A stretch of DNA of 64,000 nucleotides from Pantoea piersonii (GTDB taxonomy: Bacteria; Pseudomonadota; Gammaproteobacteria; Enterobacterales; Enterobacteriaceae): contig NZ_RARB01000002.1 in the NCBI RefSeq assembly GCF_003612015.1, forward strand, positions 435,590 through 499,589. Direction: 5' to 3'. The notes under the pieces were generated by a model. That model did no database searches, was not told the origin of the DNA, and saw only the letters and a program-made list of their open reading frames with translations. Position 1 is the first letter of the stretch; each line of letters starts with the position of its first letter. Below, in pieces: positions 7,264 to 15,861 of the stretch. A program made the translations under genes and the position numbers.

Positions 7264-8042
7264 GCCTTGAAGCAACAGTGAAGTACCATTTTCCTAAGGG
7301 CCAGAACTTCAGCGGCACAGCGCCTCAGACATCGCCCGACACGATGACCGGCACGGATTACATTGCTGCAATGGGTATGGCTATGGCGCGCGCACCGCTG
7401 GGTTACGCTGCTTTCATGGGGAAAGTGGGAGTAAGTGAGAACGACGCCGCACGCGCCGTATCCCTGTTAACTGAATTTGCACTGCAGACCTGCGACCGGG
7501 TTGCCGCCCTTCGCAAGCTCGATACAGATATTAAACCAGCCGTGATGCAAATGCTCGCAACTTACGCGTACATGGATTATTGCCGCAGCGCCGCCAGTGT
7601 GAAGCCGTGCGAATGTTGCCAGGCGATGGGTTTTATCGAGGCGAACGTGTTTTCGATGAAATCACCGCTTTCCGGCGGGCATACCAGAAACGTTAAAGAG
7701 ACCGTGCGCGTACTGTGCAAGCAGTGCGGCGGGAAGGGTGTCGTTTCGTCGGCGTGCCGGGACTGCAACGGGCGAGGGCGCGCGGTAATGCGCAAAGAGA
7801 CGGAGCTGCAGGGCGTGCCTGTCATGGGCGACTGTAAGCGCTGCTGTGGGCGTGGTTACGAGCGCATTCCATCCACTGAGGCTCACGGAGAGGTTTGCGG
7901 CATTACTGATGCCATCAGCCTGGACACATGGAAGAAGAGCGTAAAGCCGTTTTATGAAACCCTGATTGGCAAACTTGAAATTGAGGAGTCTGGGGCAAAC
8001 GCAGCCCTGAATAAGGTCACTGCATCGCACGGCATGAAATAG
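7260..8042 (+). CDS. Q: Late antiterminator Q
   Basis: 260 residues from ATG at 7260. Middle part has four CxxC pairs arranged as DnaJ-like fingers: CECCQAMGF, CKQCGGKG, CRDCNGRG and CKRCCGRG (about residues 117 to 200). This is the P21/82-like Q class rather than lambda Q. Q loads on RNA polymerase at the late promoter and lets it read through the terminator into the lysis and head genes. Location directly before the lysis cassette agrees. Confidence 0.85.
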   Translation: MSLEATVKYHFPKGQNFSGTAPQTSPDTMTGTDYIAAMGMAMARAPLGYAAFMGKVGVSENDAARAVSLLTEFALQTCDRVAALRKLDTDIKPAVMQMLATYAYMDYCRSAASVKPCECCQAMGFIEANVFSMKSPLSGGHTRNVKETVRVLCKQCGGKGVVSSACRDCNGRGRAVMRKETELQGVPVMGDCKRCCGRGYERIPSTEAHGEVCGITDAISLDTWKKSVKPFYETLIGKLEIEESGANAALNKVTASHGMK

Positions 8043-8252
8043 CCCATTAATTTTTAGCGGGCTATTTACTTTTCCCGAAACTGGGGATACGATTCCTAAC
8101 AGTGAAAGCTACGTCTTGTTGTTGAGCGGCAACAAAACAAAGCAGCCCACAGCTTAAAGTGGGTACTAAAGCCCTGCGGATTTATGCCGTGGGGCTTTTT
8201 TATTTTATTATTTTATTGCGGTGCGAGTTAGCTCACTTCGGGGGAGATGTCA
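8043..8252 (+). promoter_or_regulatory. Late leader region with hairpins
   Basis: About 210 noncoding bases after Q, where lambdoid phages place the late promoter and Q-binding site. A short inverted repeat around the Q stop (GCCCATTA ... GCGGGC), CCCAC/GTGGG at 8146-8163 and a terminator at 8168-8203 are visible. I see no clear -35/-10 pair. Confidence 0.45.
8168..8203 (+). terminator. tR'-like terminator after Q
   Basis: Stem AAGCCC with GGGGCTT followed by TTTTTT. By position it would be the late terminator that Q must overcome. Confidence 0.65.
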
Positions 8253-8498
8253 TTAAGGATGCTCTGAGCAACAACCCTCGTCATCAAGTGCTCCGACAGG
8301 ATAAACAGGAAGCATTTCAATTTCATTGAACTTTTCGTCCAACGTTTCAATAGCATAAGAATTGCAGCATGGGCAGAGTTCGGTTTCTGAACCTGACGCA
8401 TGGGTTTCACACAAAAACACTTTTGGTTCGATTACATTGTGCATGTAATCAACTAAAACGCGCGTAGCTTCATTACGGCATTCTTGACATTGTGGCAT
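8253..8498 (-). CDS. Small zinc-ribbon-like protein, unknown
   Basis: 81 residues on the opposite strand. Cysteines come in pairs (CQEC, CETH, CPCCNSY, GCCSEH), suggesting one or two zinc sites. The ATG follows AAAGGA at good distance. It is read against the late genes, so likely a lysogeny-expressed accessory gene. No family recognised. Confidence 0.55.
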   Translation of the reverse strand: MPQCQECRNEATRVLVDYMHNVIEPKVFLCETHASGSETELCPCCNSYAIETLDEKFNEIEMLPVYPVGALDDEGCCSEHP

Positions 8499-8627
8499 TT
8501 GAACGATCCTTTGCTGTGTATAAAAAGTGATCCATTTATATGATATCCGCTTAATGATTTAAATGTGCCTTAGCCTATCAATCAAAAGTTGAAACAGCTT
8601 TTAACTTTAATTAAGTAAAAAATTCAT

Positions 8628-8654
8628 AAAGGCTCGCTTCGGCGGGCCTTTTCT
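8628..8654 (+). terminator. Terminator-like repeat, copy 1
   Basis: AAAGGCTCGC TTCG GCGGGCCTTTT type hairpin followed by T-rich sequence. The same 27 bases recur exactly at 9111-9137. Confidence 0.65.
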
Positions 8655-8938
8655 GTTTCCGCCCCTGCCAATCACTGCACAATTCGGTTTAGCGACCTGT
8701 GGCAGAGGGCGATTTTTATCCCTAAAAATCCGCGCTCAGGCGGCTTCTTCGCATTGGTACTGCGATGTGAATCAGGGCTTCAAAGAAAGAACCATTCTTA
8801 CTTCAGGTTTTTTAACCTTTTTTAGCTAGAGCTATGCCTGATTAAGGATGTATAAAATAAATTCGTCCCATTAGTTAATATAACGTGTGGGATTATAACA
8901 TTGATAACGAATTGGTTTTTTTACGTTAAGGTTTAGCT
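8655..8938. other. Noncoding stretch, AT-rich
   Basis: About 285 bases without a convincing gene. It starts GC-rich and turns AT-rich, with runs of T near 8810 and 8915. I see no confident promoter. Confidence 0.4.
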
Positions 8939-9094
8939 ATGTTTTTGGAATTACAGGCAGGGAGAAAGGACAGCATGGATGGATATGAAGAAAAAGGAGA
9001 GAGGCAGGATAATAAAACAGATCGTCTGGGTGGATGGATTTTAAGCCCACATCAGCGCTGTTTTTTGGAATCACTTTTTGATGAACAAGACTGA
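8939..9094 (+). CDS. Possible 51-residue protein
   Basis: ATG at 8939 with weak AAGG upstream gives 51 residues; a second ATG at 8975 behind GAGAAAGGA gives 39. The C-terminus GGWILSPHQRCFLESLFDEQ looks like a real helical segment. The ORF lies between two identical terminators, as an independent cassette would. Unknown function; translation unproven. Confidence 0.35.
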   Translation: MFLELQAGRKDSMDGYEEKGERQDNKTDRLGGWILSPHQRCFLESLFDEQD

Positions 9095-9110
9095 CTCCCT
9101 TTAAGTTAAA

Positions 9111-9137
9111 AAAGGCTCGCTTCGGCGGGCCTTTTCT
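9111..9137 (+). terminator. Terminator-like repeat, copy 2
   Basis: Exact second copy of the 27-bp hairpin at 8628-8654, ending in CTTTTCTTTTT. It lies about 100 bases before the holin gene. Confidence 0.65.
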
Positions 9138-9241
9138 TTTTCTGCGCCCAGCCATTCAATCCAAATTAACCTTTGCCAGATATGGGTGAGGCGCATTTTC
9201 ATCGACTACTGACAGCACCGACCGTAATCACGGAGGTGAGC

Positions 9242-9490
9242 ATGAGTATTGATATGAGCAAACTTGCATCTGGCGTTGCCTACGGCGCGTCTGCCGGTAC
9301 GGTAGCCAACGGGTTGCTTACACGGCTCAGTCCTGACGAATGGAGTGCTGTTGGTGTCATAGCCGGTATTGTCGTCGCACTGCTGACGTTCGCCATTAAC
9401 GTTTATTTCAAACGTAAAGTATCTCTGGCACAGATAAAAGCGCTGGAAGAACGTGGCTACATTTCTTCCGGCAAACTGGGCGAGGAATAA
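9242..9490 (+). CDS. S: Class II holin (phage 21 S-like pinholin)
   Basis: 82 residues from ATG at 9242 behind GGAGGTG. It aligns by eye with the S protein of phage 21: SGVAYGASAG (SGIAYGTSAG in S21), then EWSAVGVIAGIVVALLTFAI and NVYFKRK (NLYFKIK). Two membrane segments are seen (about 10 to 28 and 37 to 57). Pinholins depolarise the inner membrane and thereby release a SAR endolysin, which is exactly what the next gene encodes. Confidence 0.9.
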   Translation: MSIDMSKLASGVAYGASAGTVANGLLTRLSPDEWSAVGVIAGIVVALLTFAINVYFKRKVSLAQIKALEERGYISSGKLGEE

Positions 9491-9492
9491 TC

Positions 9493-9996
9493 ATGGCTAT
9501 CTCAACGAGCCTGCGGAACAAGCTGATCGCTGCTGCAGGTGGCGGAGCCATGCTTATCGCTACGGTGTTCCTCGGCGGCAAGGATGGGGTGGAAGGGCGC
9601 GTGTACGTGCCTTACAAAGATGTGGCTGGCGTCTGGACGGTCTGTGATGGGCATACCGGTAACGACATCATCAAAGGTAAGAAATACACCGACCGCGAGT
9701 GTGATCGCTTGCTGTGGAATGACCTGCAGCCGGTAAAGAAAACCGTCGATAGTCTGGTAAAAGTGCCGCTTAATGAATATCAGCGTGCTGCGCTCTACAG
9801 CTTCACATACAACGTCGGATCTGGCGCATTCTCTAAATCAACGCTGCTTAAGAAGCTGAACGCAGGCGATCAGGATGGTGCATGTGAAGAGCTACGCCGC
9901 TGGGTCTATGCCGGTGGTATGAAGTTTCGTGGCCTGATGAATCGCCGCGACATGGAGCGTTCAATGTGCCTTGCGGATGGTCCAAATGACATTTAG
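9493..9996 (+). CDS. R: SAR endolysin, GH24 lysozyme
   Basis: 167 residues. A weakly hydrophobic N-terminal signal-arrest-release segment (about 8 to 28, Gly/Ala rich) precedes the catalytic motif E34-x8-D43-x5-T49 (EGRVYVPYKD, GVWTVCDG). It resembles phage 21 R and RrrD. The enzyme cleaves the murein glycan after membrane collapse. It follows the holin by two bases and overlaps Rz. Confidence 0.95.
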   Translation: MAISTSLRNKLIAAAGGGAMLIATVFLGGKDGVEGRVYVPYKDVAGVWTVCDGHTGNDIIKGKKYTDRECDRLLWNDLQPVKKTVDSLVKVPLNEYQRAALYSFTYNVGSGAFSKSTLLKKLNAGDQDGACEELRRWVYAGGMKFRGLMNRRDMERSMCLADGPNDI

Positions 9997-10429
9997 CTGG
10001 CGAGCATTAATTATTGGCCTGCTGCTGGTGGCGCTCATTGCGGTCTGCCGGTTAGCAATTCTTTTCCACGGCAAATACGTTACCGCTGACAGCCTGGCTA
10101 CCGAGCGCCAGCAGACGATTGACGATATGCAGGTCCGCCAGCGTGATGTTGCCGCGCTCGACGCCAAATACATAAAGGAATTAGCTGATGCTCAGGCAAC
10201 TATCGACCAGCTTGAGCGTGACGTTGCTTCTGGCAAGCGCCGGTTGCAGCTCAACGCCATCTGCACGAAGCAATCCACCTCCGGCGCCGCCAGCGTGGAT
10301 GATGCAGCCAGCCCCGGACTTACTGACTCCGCTGAACGGGATTATTTCACCCTCAGAAGTCGAATCGAGGTCGCAGGGAAGCAAATAGCCGGATTGCAGC
10401 AGTACATCAGAGAGCAATGTTTGAGGTAA
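9986..10429 (+). CDS. Rz: Rz inner-membrane spanin
   Basis: 147 residues with one N-terminal membrane anchor (about 6 to 24, ALIIGLLLVALIAVCRLAIL) and a long periplasmic helical part (TERQQTIDDMQVRQRDVAAL). ATG 9986 is chosen; ATG 9977 is also in frame. Rz joins outer-membrane Rz1 to fuse the two membranes at lysis. It overlaps the endolysin by 11 bases and contains Rz1. Confidence 0.88.
   Translation: MTFSWRALIIGLLLVALIAVCRLAILFHGKYVTADSLATERQQTIDDMQVRQRDVAALDAKYIKELADAQATIDQLERDVASGKRRLQLNAICTKQSTSGAASVDDAASPGLTDSAERDYFTLRSRIEVAGKQIAGLQQYIREQCLR
10188..10388 (+). CDS. Rz1: Rz1 outer-membrane spanin lipoprotein, nested in Rz
   Basis: 66 residues in the +1 frame wholly inside Rz, the lambda arrangement. 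Short signal with LLLASAGC (Cys20 to be lipidated), then proline-rich NPPPAPPAWMMQPAPD, the Rz1 signature. The region between stop codons is free of other frames' genes except Rz. Confidence 0.88.
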   Translation: MLRQLSTSLSVTLLLASAGCSSTPSARSNPPPAPPAWMMQPAPDLLTPLNGIISPSEVESRSQGSK

Positions 10430-10488
10430 GTATGGCATTGCTAACCATCACAAGCACAAGGCGCATTATGAGTGCGCCTGATAATTAA

Positions 10489-10899
10489 TTAAACATAAGG
10501 CATGAAGAAGGCAGCAATAGTCGCTATTTCCGCTGTTTTAGTAAGATATTTTTCAATATTTGAGCTTCTAATGGCTTCTGTGACTTGTTCGATGGGTTCA
10601 TCCTTCAGCTTCTTAACTGTTGCCATAACATCAGTCAGAACTTCGGTAGGAGTCTCAGGAAGAAAACCCACTTTAAACAATTCGCTAGCTGGTGGAACAA
10701 CTAAGACACCGAGTTTTTCGTTTTGGGCTATTAAAACATTCTCGACAACCACACCATCTCCGGTCCCCTCGATATGTAAGCCGTTACCACCATTATTCAT
10801 TATTGAGCCGCCGGAAATATTGGCTTGTATGCCATTTCCTATGAAAATCCCACCCCCGGCATTTTCAGAAACGTTGCAGTTAGTAAGTGTAACAGGCAT
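10489..10899 (-). CDS. Beta-helix-like accessory protein (moron)
   Basis: 136 residues read against the late genes. Residues 5 to 70 carry a right-handed beta-helix pattern: LTNCNVSENAGGGIFIGNG, then SGGSIMNNGGNGLHIEGTG and VENVLIAQNEKLGVLV. The C-terminal half is helical with a hydrophobic end (IATIAAFFMPYV). The region is AT-richer than its neighbours. ATG follows GCGAGG. Placed between lysis and terminase where other lambdoid phages carry cargo. Function unknown. Confidence 0.6.
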   Translation of the reverse strand: MPVTLTNCNVSENAGGGIFIGNGIQANISGGSIMNNGGNGLHIEGTGDGVVVENVLIAQNEKLGVLVVPPASELFKVGFLPETPTEVLTDVMATVKKLKDEPIEQVTEAIRSSNIEKYLTKTAEIATIAAFFMPYV

Positions 10900-11038
10900 A
10901 GATACCTCGCTTTATGAGCTTTTATTAGGATTGTGGTTACAAACGGAAATTTTATATGTGATGAATATAAATTCATAGAAATCCTTACTATCTGGAGTAA
11001 ATATTTCATATCAAACCGAACAGCAGTGTAAGCGCTAG

Positions 11039-11233
11039 CGCGAGGAAGAAGAGCGCCGCCGTCGTCACCAAAGCAACACTGGCTCCAGCAGCGATCTGAT
11101 GGACCCGCTTAACCCCATCAGCCCGATCTATGTGGGCAATGACTACAGCAACTCAAGCAGCTTCGATTCATGCAGTAGCAGCTATGAATCAGGCGGTTCT
11201 TTAGTTAGGGGCAGCAGTTGTGGCTCAGACTGA
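11039..11233 (+). pseudogene. Remnant of serine-rich small protein
   Basis: Open frame after a TAG at 11036, without a start, reads REEEERRRRHQ, then DLMDPLNPISPIYVGND and a tail of serines and cysteines ending SSCGSD. This looks like the C-terminal part of a small phage membrane protein whose N-terminus is lost. An internal ATG at 11099 would give only 44 residues and has no SD. Confidence 0.4.
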
Positions 11234-11344
11234 TTGTCATTACAAAGTCGACCTGCTGGTGGGTTTGATAATGTCTAGTTTTTGCTTCACTAAGAATTAT
11301 CTTAGCGATAAGGTATGACCTCCACTTATGAAAAGGAGGTTTCA

Positions 11345-11563
11345 GTGTTTAAAGATTATTTCTTTCGTGATAATGCAACAGTAGAAGAAGAAACTGAGCG
11401 CCATAAGCGCATAATAGCGATGGAGGCCGCATATGAAATTGCTAAAGCCTCAGTGGGATCTGTTGGTGCAGGGACCCAGTCAAAAGTTGCTGCCGATCTG
11501 AAAGCTGTTGCGTCATCAATTGATGAACTGGCTGATGCCATACAGGCTGCGCTGGAAAAGTAA
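11345..11563 (+). CDS. Small helical phage protein, GTG start
   Basis: 72 residues. GTG at 11345 is preferred over ATG at 11315 because AAAGGAGGT ends five bases before the GTG. Acidic N-terminus (FFRDNATVEEETERHKR) and a C-terminal helix (VAADLKAVASSIDELADAIQ). A terminator follows at once, so it is a single-gene unit. Not recognised. Confidence 0.65.
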   Translation: MFKDYFFRDNATVEEETERHKRIIAMEAAYEIAKASVGSVGAGTQSKVAADLKAVASSIDELADAIQAALEK

Positions 11564-11580
11564 TCCTACTAATTAATACA

Positions 11581-11602
11581 GCCGCCTACGGGCGGTTTTT
11601 TT
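11581..11602 (+). terminator. Terminator after small gene
   Basis: GCCGCC TAC GGGCGGT hairpin then TTTTTTT. Confidence 0.85.
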
Positions 11603-11842
11603 ATGCCATCAGAAAGCGCTTTCAGAGTGCCTCCAATGATGAAAAAAGCGGCCCATCCGTGGACCAAGGACGTGATAGGAGTTCATTTTTTCTTATGCGT
11701 TTTTTAGGTTAGACAACCTCGCGACGCCTTCAAGCGTAAGCGGTGAATTTTATAATCGTCCGACAAGGGATATCGATTAGCCACGCTGTGAAGAGTTGCG
11801 AAACTGGTATAATCGCACCTCCAAATAAAATTGAGGTGAAAA
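11603..11842 (+). promoter_or_regulatory. Intergenic region with extended -10 promoter
   Basis: No gene seen in 240 bases. An extended -10, TGGTATAAT (TATAAT at 11808-11813), lies 29 bases before the next ATG, with no good -35. GAGGTG at 11833 is the SD. Confidence 0.6.
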
Positions 11843-12076
11843 ATGTCAAATCCCAAGCCGCTTTATATGGTGCTTGCTTATGATTCAAGTGCTATGCCTA
11901 GCAATCGTAAAGATATTACGGGATATGCCCGTAACACCGAAGAAATCGAAAGGCTTATCCATTCAGCTAAAAACCATGCACTGTACGCGTATGACCACAT
12001 TGAAACTGTCGATGCTAATTTGGACAAAGTCTTGATAACCATTCGTCGGAGCAAAGGCCAAGAATGGCATTCTTGA
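11843..12076 (+). CDS. Small phage protein, unknown
   Basis: 77 residues with GAGGTG as SD and its own promoter and terminator. Alternating beta/alpha pattern: LYMVLAYDSS, EEIERLIHSAKNHALYAY, KVLITIRRSKGQEW. An autonomous accessory gene ahead of the terminase; no family recognised. Confidence 0.6.
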   Translation: MSNPKPLYMVLAYDSSAMPSNRKDITGYARNTEEIERLIHSAKNHALYAYDHIETVDANLDKVLITIRRSKGQEWHS

Positions 12077-12100
12077 AGCTTACAAAGTGAATGTTAAGTT

Positions 12101-12123
12101 AAACCGCCTCCTGGCGGTTTTTA
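12101..12123 (+). terminator. Terminator
   Basis: AAACCGCC TCCT GGCGGTTTTTATT hairpin, 24 bases past the preceding stop. Confidence 0.85.
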
Positions 12124-12168
12124 TTGCAAACATTACAGAAGCCACTCACCGAGGGGCTTCGATAATGA

Positions 12169-12330
12169 TTACAGTTCTTTCTCAGCCATCTTTGAAATGA
12201 CCAGTGTATAAATCTCTTCAAAATGTCGGTCAAAAACGGTAGCAGGTGTAGAGTCTGAAGACTTAGTCATTAGTGGGACCATCAATTTGATGGTTTGCTC
12301 AAATGCGAATTTCTTATTCTCATCATTCAT
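12169..12330 (-). CDS. 53-residue phage protein upstream of terS
   Basis: ATG at 12330 on the minus strand with AAGGATG as SD opens 53 residues: MNDENKKFAFEQTIKLMVPL, then TPATVFDRHFEEIYTLVISK and a charged end. Helical, soluble. Its complete frame, SD and position in a gap support it. Family not known to me. Confidence 0.6.
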   Translation of the reverse strand: MNDENKKFAFEQTIKLMVPLMTKSSDSTPATVFDRHFEEIYTLVISKMAEKEL

Positions 12331-12363
12331 AGGTACACATCCTTAATTTAAACAAAGGAAATT

Positions 12364-12933
12364 ATGGCACTCACCGACAAACAAGAAATGTTCTGTCGCG
12401 AGTACCTCATCGATTTGAACGCCACTCAAGCGGCTATTCGGGCGGGGTACAGCGATAACACTGCCCGCAAGATTGGCAGCGAAAACCTCACAAAACCAGA
12501 CATTGCGCAACGCATCATTGACCTTAAATCAGAGCGCAACGAAAGGGTAGAGGTAAACGCAGATTATGTACTGCGCCGCCTGGTTGAGATTGACGAAATG
12601 GATGTGCTCGACATCCTGAAAGATGACGGCGGCCTAAAGATGGTTCGCGAATGGCCAAAGGTCTGGCGCACCACATTAAGCGGACTGGATATTCTCACCA
12701 CCGTCACCAACTTCGACGAAACGACCATGGAGAACATCCTCAAGAAAATTAAGTGGCCGGATAAGGTAAAAAACCTTGAGCTGCTTGGTAAGCACATCAG
12801 CGTAATGGCTTTTAAAGAGCAGGCGGCACACGAGCACACCGGTAAGAACGGCGCACCGATTGAAGTGGCAACGCTGACGAAAGACGAATACAAGGCTGCA
12901 CGGCGGGAGATGCTGGAGGATGACGACTGCTGA
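12364..12933 (+). CDS. terS: Terminase small subunit
   Basis: 189 residues. N-terminal TDKQEMFCREYLIDLNATQA and AIRAGYSDNTARKIGSENLT are the Terminase_2 family DNA-binding region; a helical middle (LVEIDEMDVLDIL) follows. TerS recognises the packaging site. SD is AAAGGAAA. It overlaps the large subunit by 14 bases. Confidence 0.93.
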   Translation: MALTDKQEMFCREYLIDLNATQAAIRAGYSDNTARKIGSENLTKPDIAQRIIDLKSERNERVEVNADYVLRRLVEIDEMDVLDILKDDGGLKMVREWPKVWRTTLSGLDILTTVTNFDETTMENILKKIKWPDKVKNLELLGKHISVMAFKEQAAHEHTGKNGAPIEVATLTKDEYKAARREMLEDDDC

Positions 12934-14392
12934 CTTTAAGACCGCTGCACGCCGTATAGAGTGCGAGGAGGACGGTCTTTACTTCTCGCGCTACTTCTTC
13001 AAACAGCGTACCGGCGGCAAGATGATCGTCGCGCCTCATCACCGGGTGATACAGCAGACGCTGGACCGCGTGATTGACGGCGAAATAAAACGGCTGATCA
13101 TTAACGTTCCACCTGGCTACACAAAAACCGAACTCGCAACCATCAACATGATGGGCCGGGGGCTGGCACTGAATAATCGCGCCCGCTTCATGCACCTGTC
13201 CTACTCGCACAACCTCGCGCTGCTGAACTCCTCAACCGCCCGTACCATGATTAAGTCGAAGGCTTATCAGGCGATGTGGCCCATGGAGTTGCGCGACGAT
13301 GCCGACAGCAAGGCGATGTGGTGGAACGAGCACGGCGGCGGCGTTTACGCTTCGTCAGCTGCTGGTCAGGTAACCGGCTTTCGTGCCGGGCATATGGAGC
13401 CAGGCTGGCAGGGCGCGCTGCTGATTGATGACCCGGTTAAACCTGACGATGCCTACAGCGAAACAGTTCGCGGCGGCGTAAACAACCGGTTTAACGAGAC
13501 CATCAAATCACGCCTGGCGGTTGAAACAACGCCGATGATCGTGATTATGCAGCGCATCCACTATCACGACCTGAGCGGTTATCTGCTGCGCGGTGGCAGC
13601 GGGGAGATGTGGCATCACCTCAATCTGCCGGTCATCATCGACAACAGCCAGTCTTACTCTGAGCTGTACCCGGACAACACCCACGCAATACCGATTGAAC
13701 ATGGCCTGCCTGATGGCTGGCTGTGGCCGTTCAAGCACAACGAGTCGCACCGCGTCTCGCTGTTTTCTCACCGGCGCACCGCTGAAGCCCAGTACATGCA
13801 GAATCCCAAACGCTTCAATGCCGAGGGCGCGCTGTGGGACGAGGAGATGATCAGCGCTGCGCATGAGATGCGTATCACCAAAGAGCTGACGCGCACCGTT
13901 GTTGCGGTCGACCCGCAAGCTACGAACAGCGAAGAGAGCGATGAATCAGGCATTGTGGTTGCCAGCGTATACGGGAGCGGCGATGAGAGGCAGTACAGTA
14001 CTGATGCAGATTACAGCGGCAAGTATTCCCCCAATGGTTGGGCAACACGGGCAATTCAGGCCTATCACGACCATAAGGCTGACGCGATCGTGATTGAAAC
14101 CAACCAGGGCGGCGATATGGCTGAAGATACTCTGGTGAATGCCGGGTTTACCGGCCGAATCATCCGTGTGCACGCCAGCAAGGGTAAATACGCCCGAGCT
14201 GAGCCCATATCAGCACTCTATGCGCAGGGCCGCGTAGCACATCGCGGCAGCCTCTACACGCTGGAAAATCAGCTGATGGAATATGTGCCGACCACCGCAA
14301 AGAAATCACCCGACAGGCTGGACGCAATGGTCTATGCCCTGACCGAATTAAGAGAGCCGCAGATCACCGGCATGTTGGTGCGTAAGCGCTGA
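12920..14392 (+). CDS. terL: Terminase large subunit
   Basis: 490 residues. The ATPase has Walker A PPGYTKTE (64-71), Walker B ALLIDDP (about 166-172) and a coupling region near MIVIMQRIHYHDLSGYL. The RuvC-like nuclease begins at VVAVDPQATNSEESDESGIV and carries later acids (ETNQGGD, SPDRLDAMVYAL). It powers DNA packaging and cuts the concatemer. Overlap with terS is typical. Confidence 0.95.
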   Translation: MTTADFKTAARRIECEEDGLYFSRYFFKQRTGGKMIVAPHHRVIQQTLDRVIDGEIKRLIINVPPGYTKTELATINMMGRGLALNNRARFMHLSYSHNLALLNSSTARTMIKSKAYQAMWPMELRDDADSKAMWWNEHGGGVYASSAAGQVTGFRAGHMEPGWQGALLIDDPVKPDDAYSETVRGGVNNRFNETIKSRLAVETTPMIVIMQRIHYHDLSGYLLRGGSGEMWHHLNLPVIIDNSQSYSELYPDNTHAIPIEHGLPDGWLWPFKHNESHRVSLFSHRRTAEAQYMQNPKRFNAEGALWDEEMISAAHEMRITKELTRTVVAVDPQATNSEESDESGIVVASVYGSGDERQYSTDADYSGKYSPNGWATRAIQAYHDHKADAIVIETNQGGDMAEDTLVNAGFTGRIIRVHASKGKYARAEPISALYAQGRVAHRGSLYTLENQLMEYVPTTAKKSPDRLDAMVYALTELREPQITGMLVRKR

Positions 14393-14403
14393 CGGAGGAC
14401 AAC

Positions 14404-15861
14404 GTGACACCAGATAAATTGAATGCGCTGTCTGTGGCAATTAACAGCCTGGCGGAGGGGCGCGCTCGTGCTTTGTACGGGCAGTATGTTGGCAAATCGG
14501 GTAATACCAAGCGCCAGCGCATCTATCAGGAGTTTGGCTACCCGAACCATCTGACCTTTGACGACTTCTACAACGCTTATGAGCGCAACGCTATCGCAGG
14601 TGCCGCAATTAAGCGCATGGCCGATGGCTGCTGGGAAGATTACCCGGAAGTTTTCGAGGGGGAAAAAGCGAAGGATGCTGAGGCTGATTCTGAATGGGAT
14701 AAAAAGCTGAAGCGCCTGCTCAAGCGCTGCTGGAAGCAAATTAAAGACGCCGATCGCCGCAACATGGTTGGCCGGTATTCAGCGCTGCTTATTCAACTGC
14801 GTGATAGCGGGCGCTGGAGCGACCCGGCTAATAAAGCTGTCATTGGCAGAACGGCAGAAAAAGCGCTCGTTAAGCTGATCCCGGTATGGGAATCGCAGCT
14901 TGATGTCAGCGAATGGGATAACGACCCAGAAAGTGAAAGCTTCGGTCAGCCGAAGATGTACAGCTTCACAGAGCTACCAGTTGAAGGCCAGCAGGGCGGC
15001 GCGCCAGCTCGGCAGATCAGTATTCACCCCGACCGCGTGATTATTCTCGCTGAAGGTGCTGATGATGGTCTGTTGACTTCCGGCGTTCCGCTACTGCGGC
15101 CGGGATTTAACAAATTGCTGGATATTGAAAAAGTGTCCGGTGGTAGCGCGGAGGGCTTTCTTAAGAACGCCAGCCGTCAGCTTAACTTCGCTTTCAGCGA
15201 GAAAACTGATTTCCGCGCGCTGGCTGCAGCCCTTGGCGTCGCAGATGGGGATTTGGCTGATGCGCTGAATGAGCAGGTGGTTCGTCTGAATCAGAGCACA
15301 GACGCAGCAACGTTTATGCAGGCAGGCACGGCAGAGGTGCTTTCTGTCGCCGCTGCCGACCCAGAGCCTACATGGCGTACGGCACTCAGCGAATTCTGCG
15401 CTACGGTGCCCATGCCGGTGAAGATTCTTATCGGCCAGGTAACAGGTGAGCGAGCCTCTTCTGAAGATATGAAGGACTGGGCGCGGACACGTATGTCACG
15501 CCGGAATGGCTTCCTGTCTGACGTGATTGAAACGCTGGTGCGGCGTTTCTGGACTATTGGGCTTATTGCGCCAGCGGCAAACGAAGAGATAACCGTCTCA
15601 TGGTCCGATCTGCTGGCACCGTCGCAGGCTGACCGAATCGACAATATGGCGAAGATGGCCGATGTTGCCCAGAAAACTCAGCAGGCATTTGGCCGGGCCG
15701 CAGTGAAAGAAAACGAGATTCGCGCAGTGGGTGAGCTACAGACGCTTCCCGAGTATGAACTGGAGCAACCGCCCGACCCGAATAAACCGCCACCCGGTAA
15801 GGACCCGCTGACAGATGACAAAACTACAGCTAATCCGAACGCCGGTAATCCCCCGCAATAA
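14404..15861 (+). CDS. Portal protein (DUF1073 type)
   Basis: 485 residues from GTG at 14404 behind GGAGG. The pattern FDDFYNAYERNAIAGAAIKR, then ALLIQLRDSGRW and the C-terminal IGQVTGERASSEDMKDWART matches DUF1073 portal proteins. The portal is the dodecameric vertex for DNA passage and head-tail joining. A low-complexity proline-rich tail ends the protein and overlaps the next gene by 47 bases. Confidence 0.87.
   Translation: MTPDKLNALSVAINSLAEGRARALYGQYVGKSGNTKRQRIYQEFGYPNHLTFDDFYNAYERNAIAGAAIKRMADGCWEDYPEVFEGEKAKDAEADSEWDKKLKRLLKRCWKQIKDADRRNMVGRYSALLIQLRDSGRWSDPANKAVIGRTAEKALVKLIPVWESQLDVSEWDNDPESESFGQPKMYSFTELPVEGQQGGAPARQISIHPDRVIILAEGADDGLLTSGVPLLRPGFNKLLDIEKVSGGSAEGFLKNASRQLNFAFSEKTDFRALAAALGVADGDLADALNEQVVRLNQSTDAATFMQAGTAEVLSVAAADPEPTWRTALSEFCATVPMPVKILIGQVTGERASSEDMKDWARTRMSRRNGFLSDVIETLVRRFWTIGLIAPAANEEITVSWSDLLAPSQADRIDNMAKMADVAQKTQQAFGRAAVKENEIRAVGELQTLPEYELEQPPDPNKPPPGKDPLTDDKTTANPNAGNPPQ

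Noticed and set aside
8937-9155. Minus-strand 72-codon ORF between the duplicated terminators
   Set aside because: It runs through a terminator hairpin and opposite a better small ORF.
10990-11160. Minus-strand hydrophobic frame (VALVTTAALFFLALALTLLF) opposite the serine-rich remnant
   Set aside because: No start codon with SD; hydrophobic reading is a by-product of the opposite strand codons.
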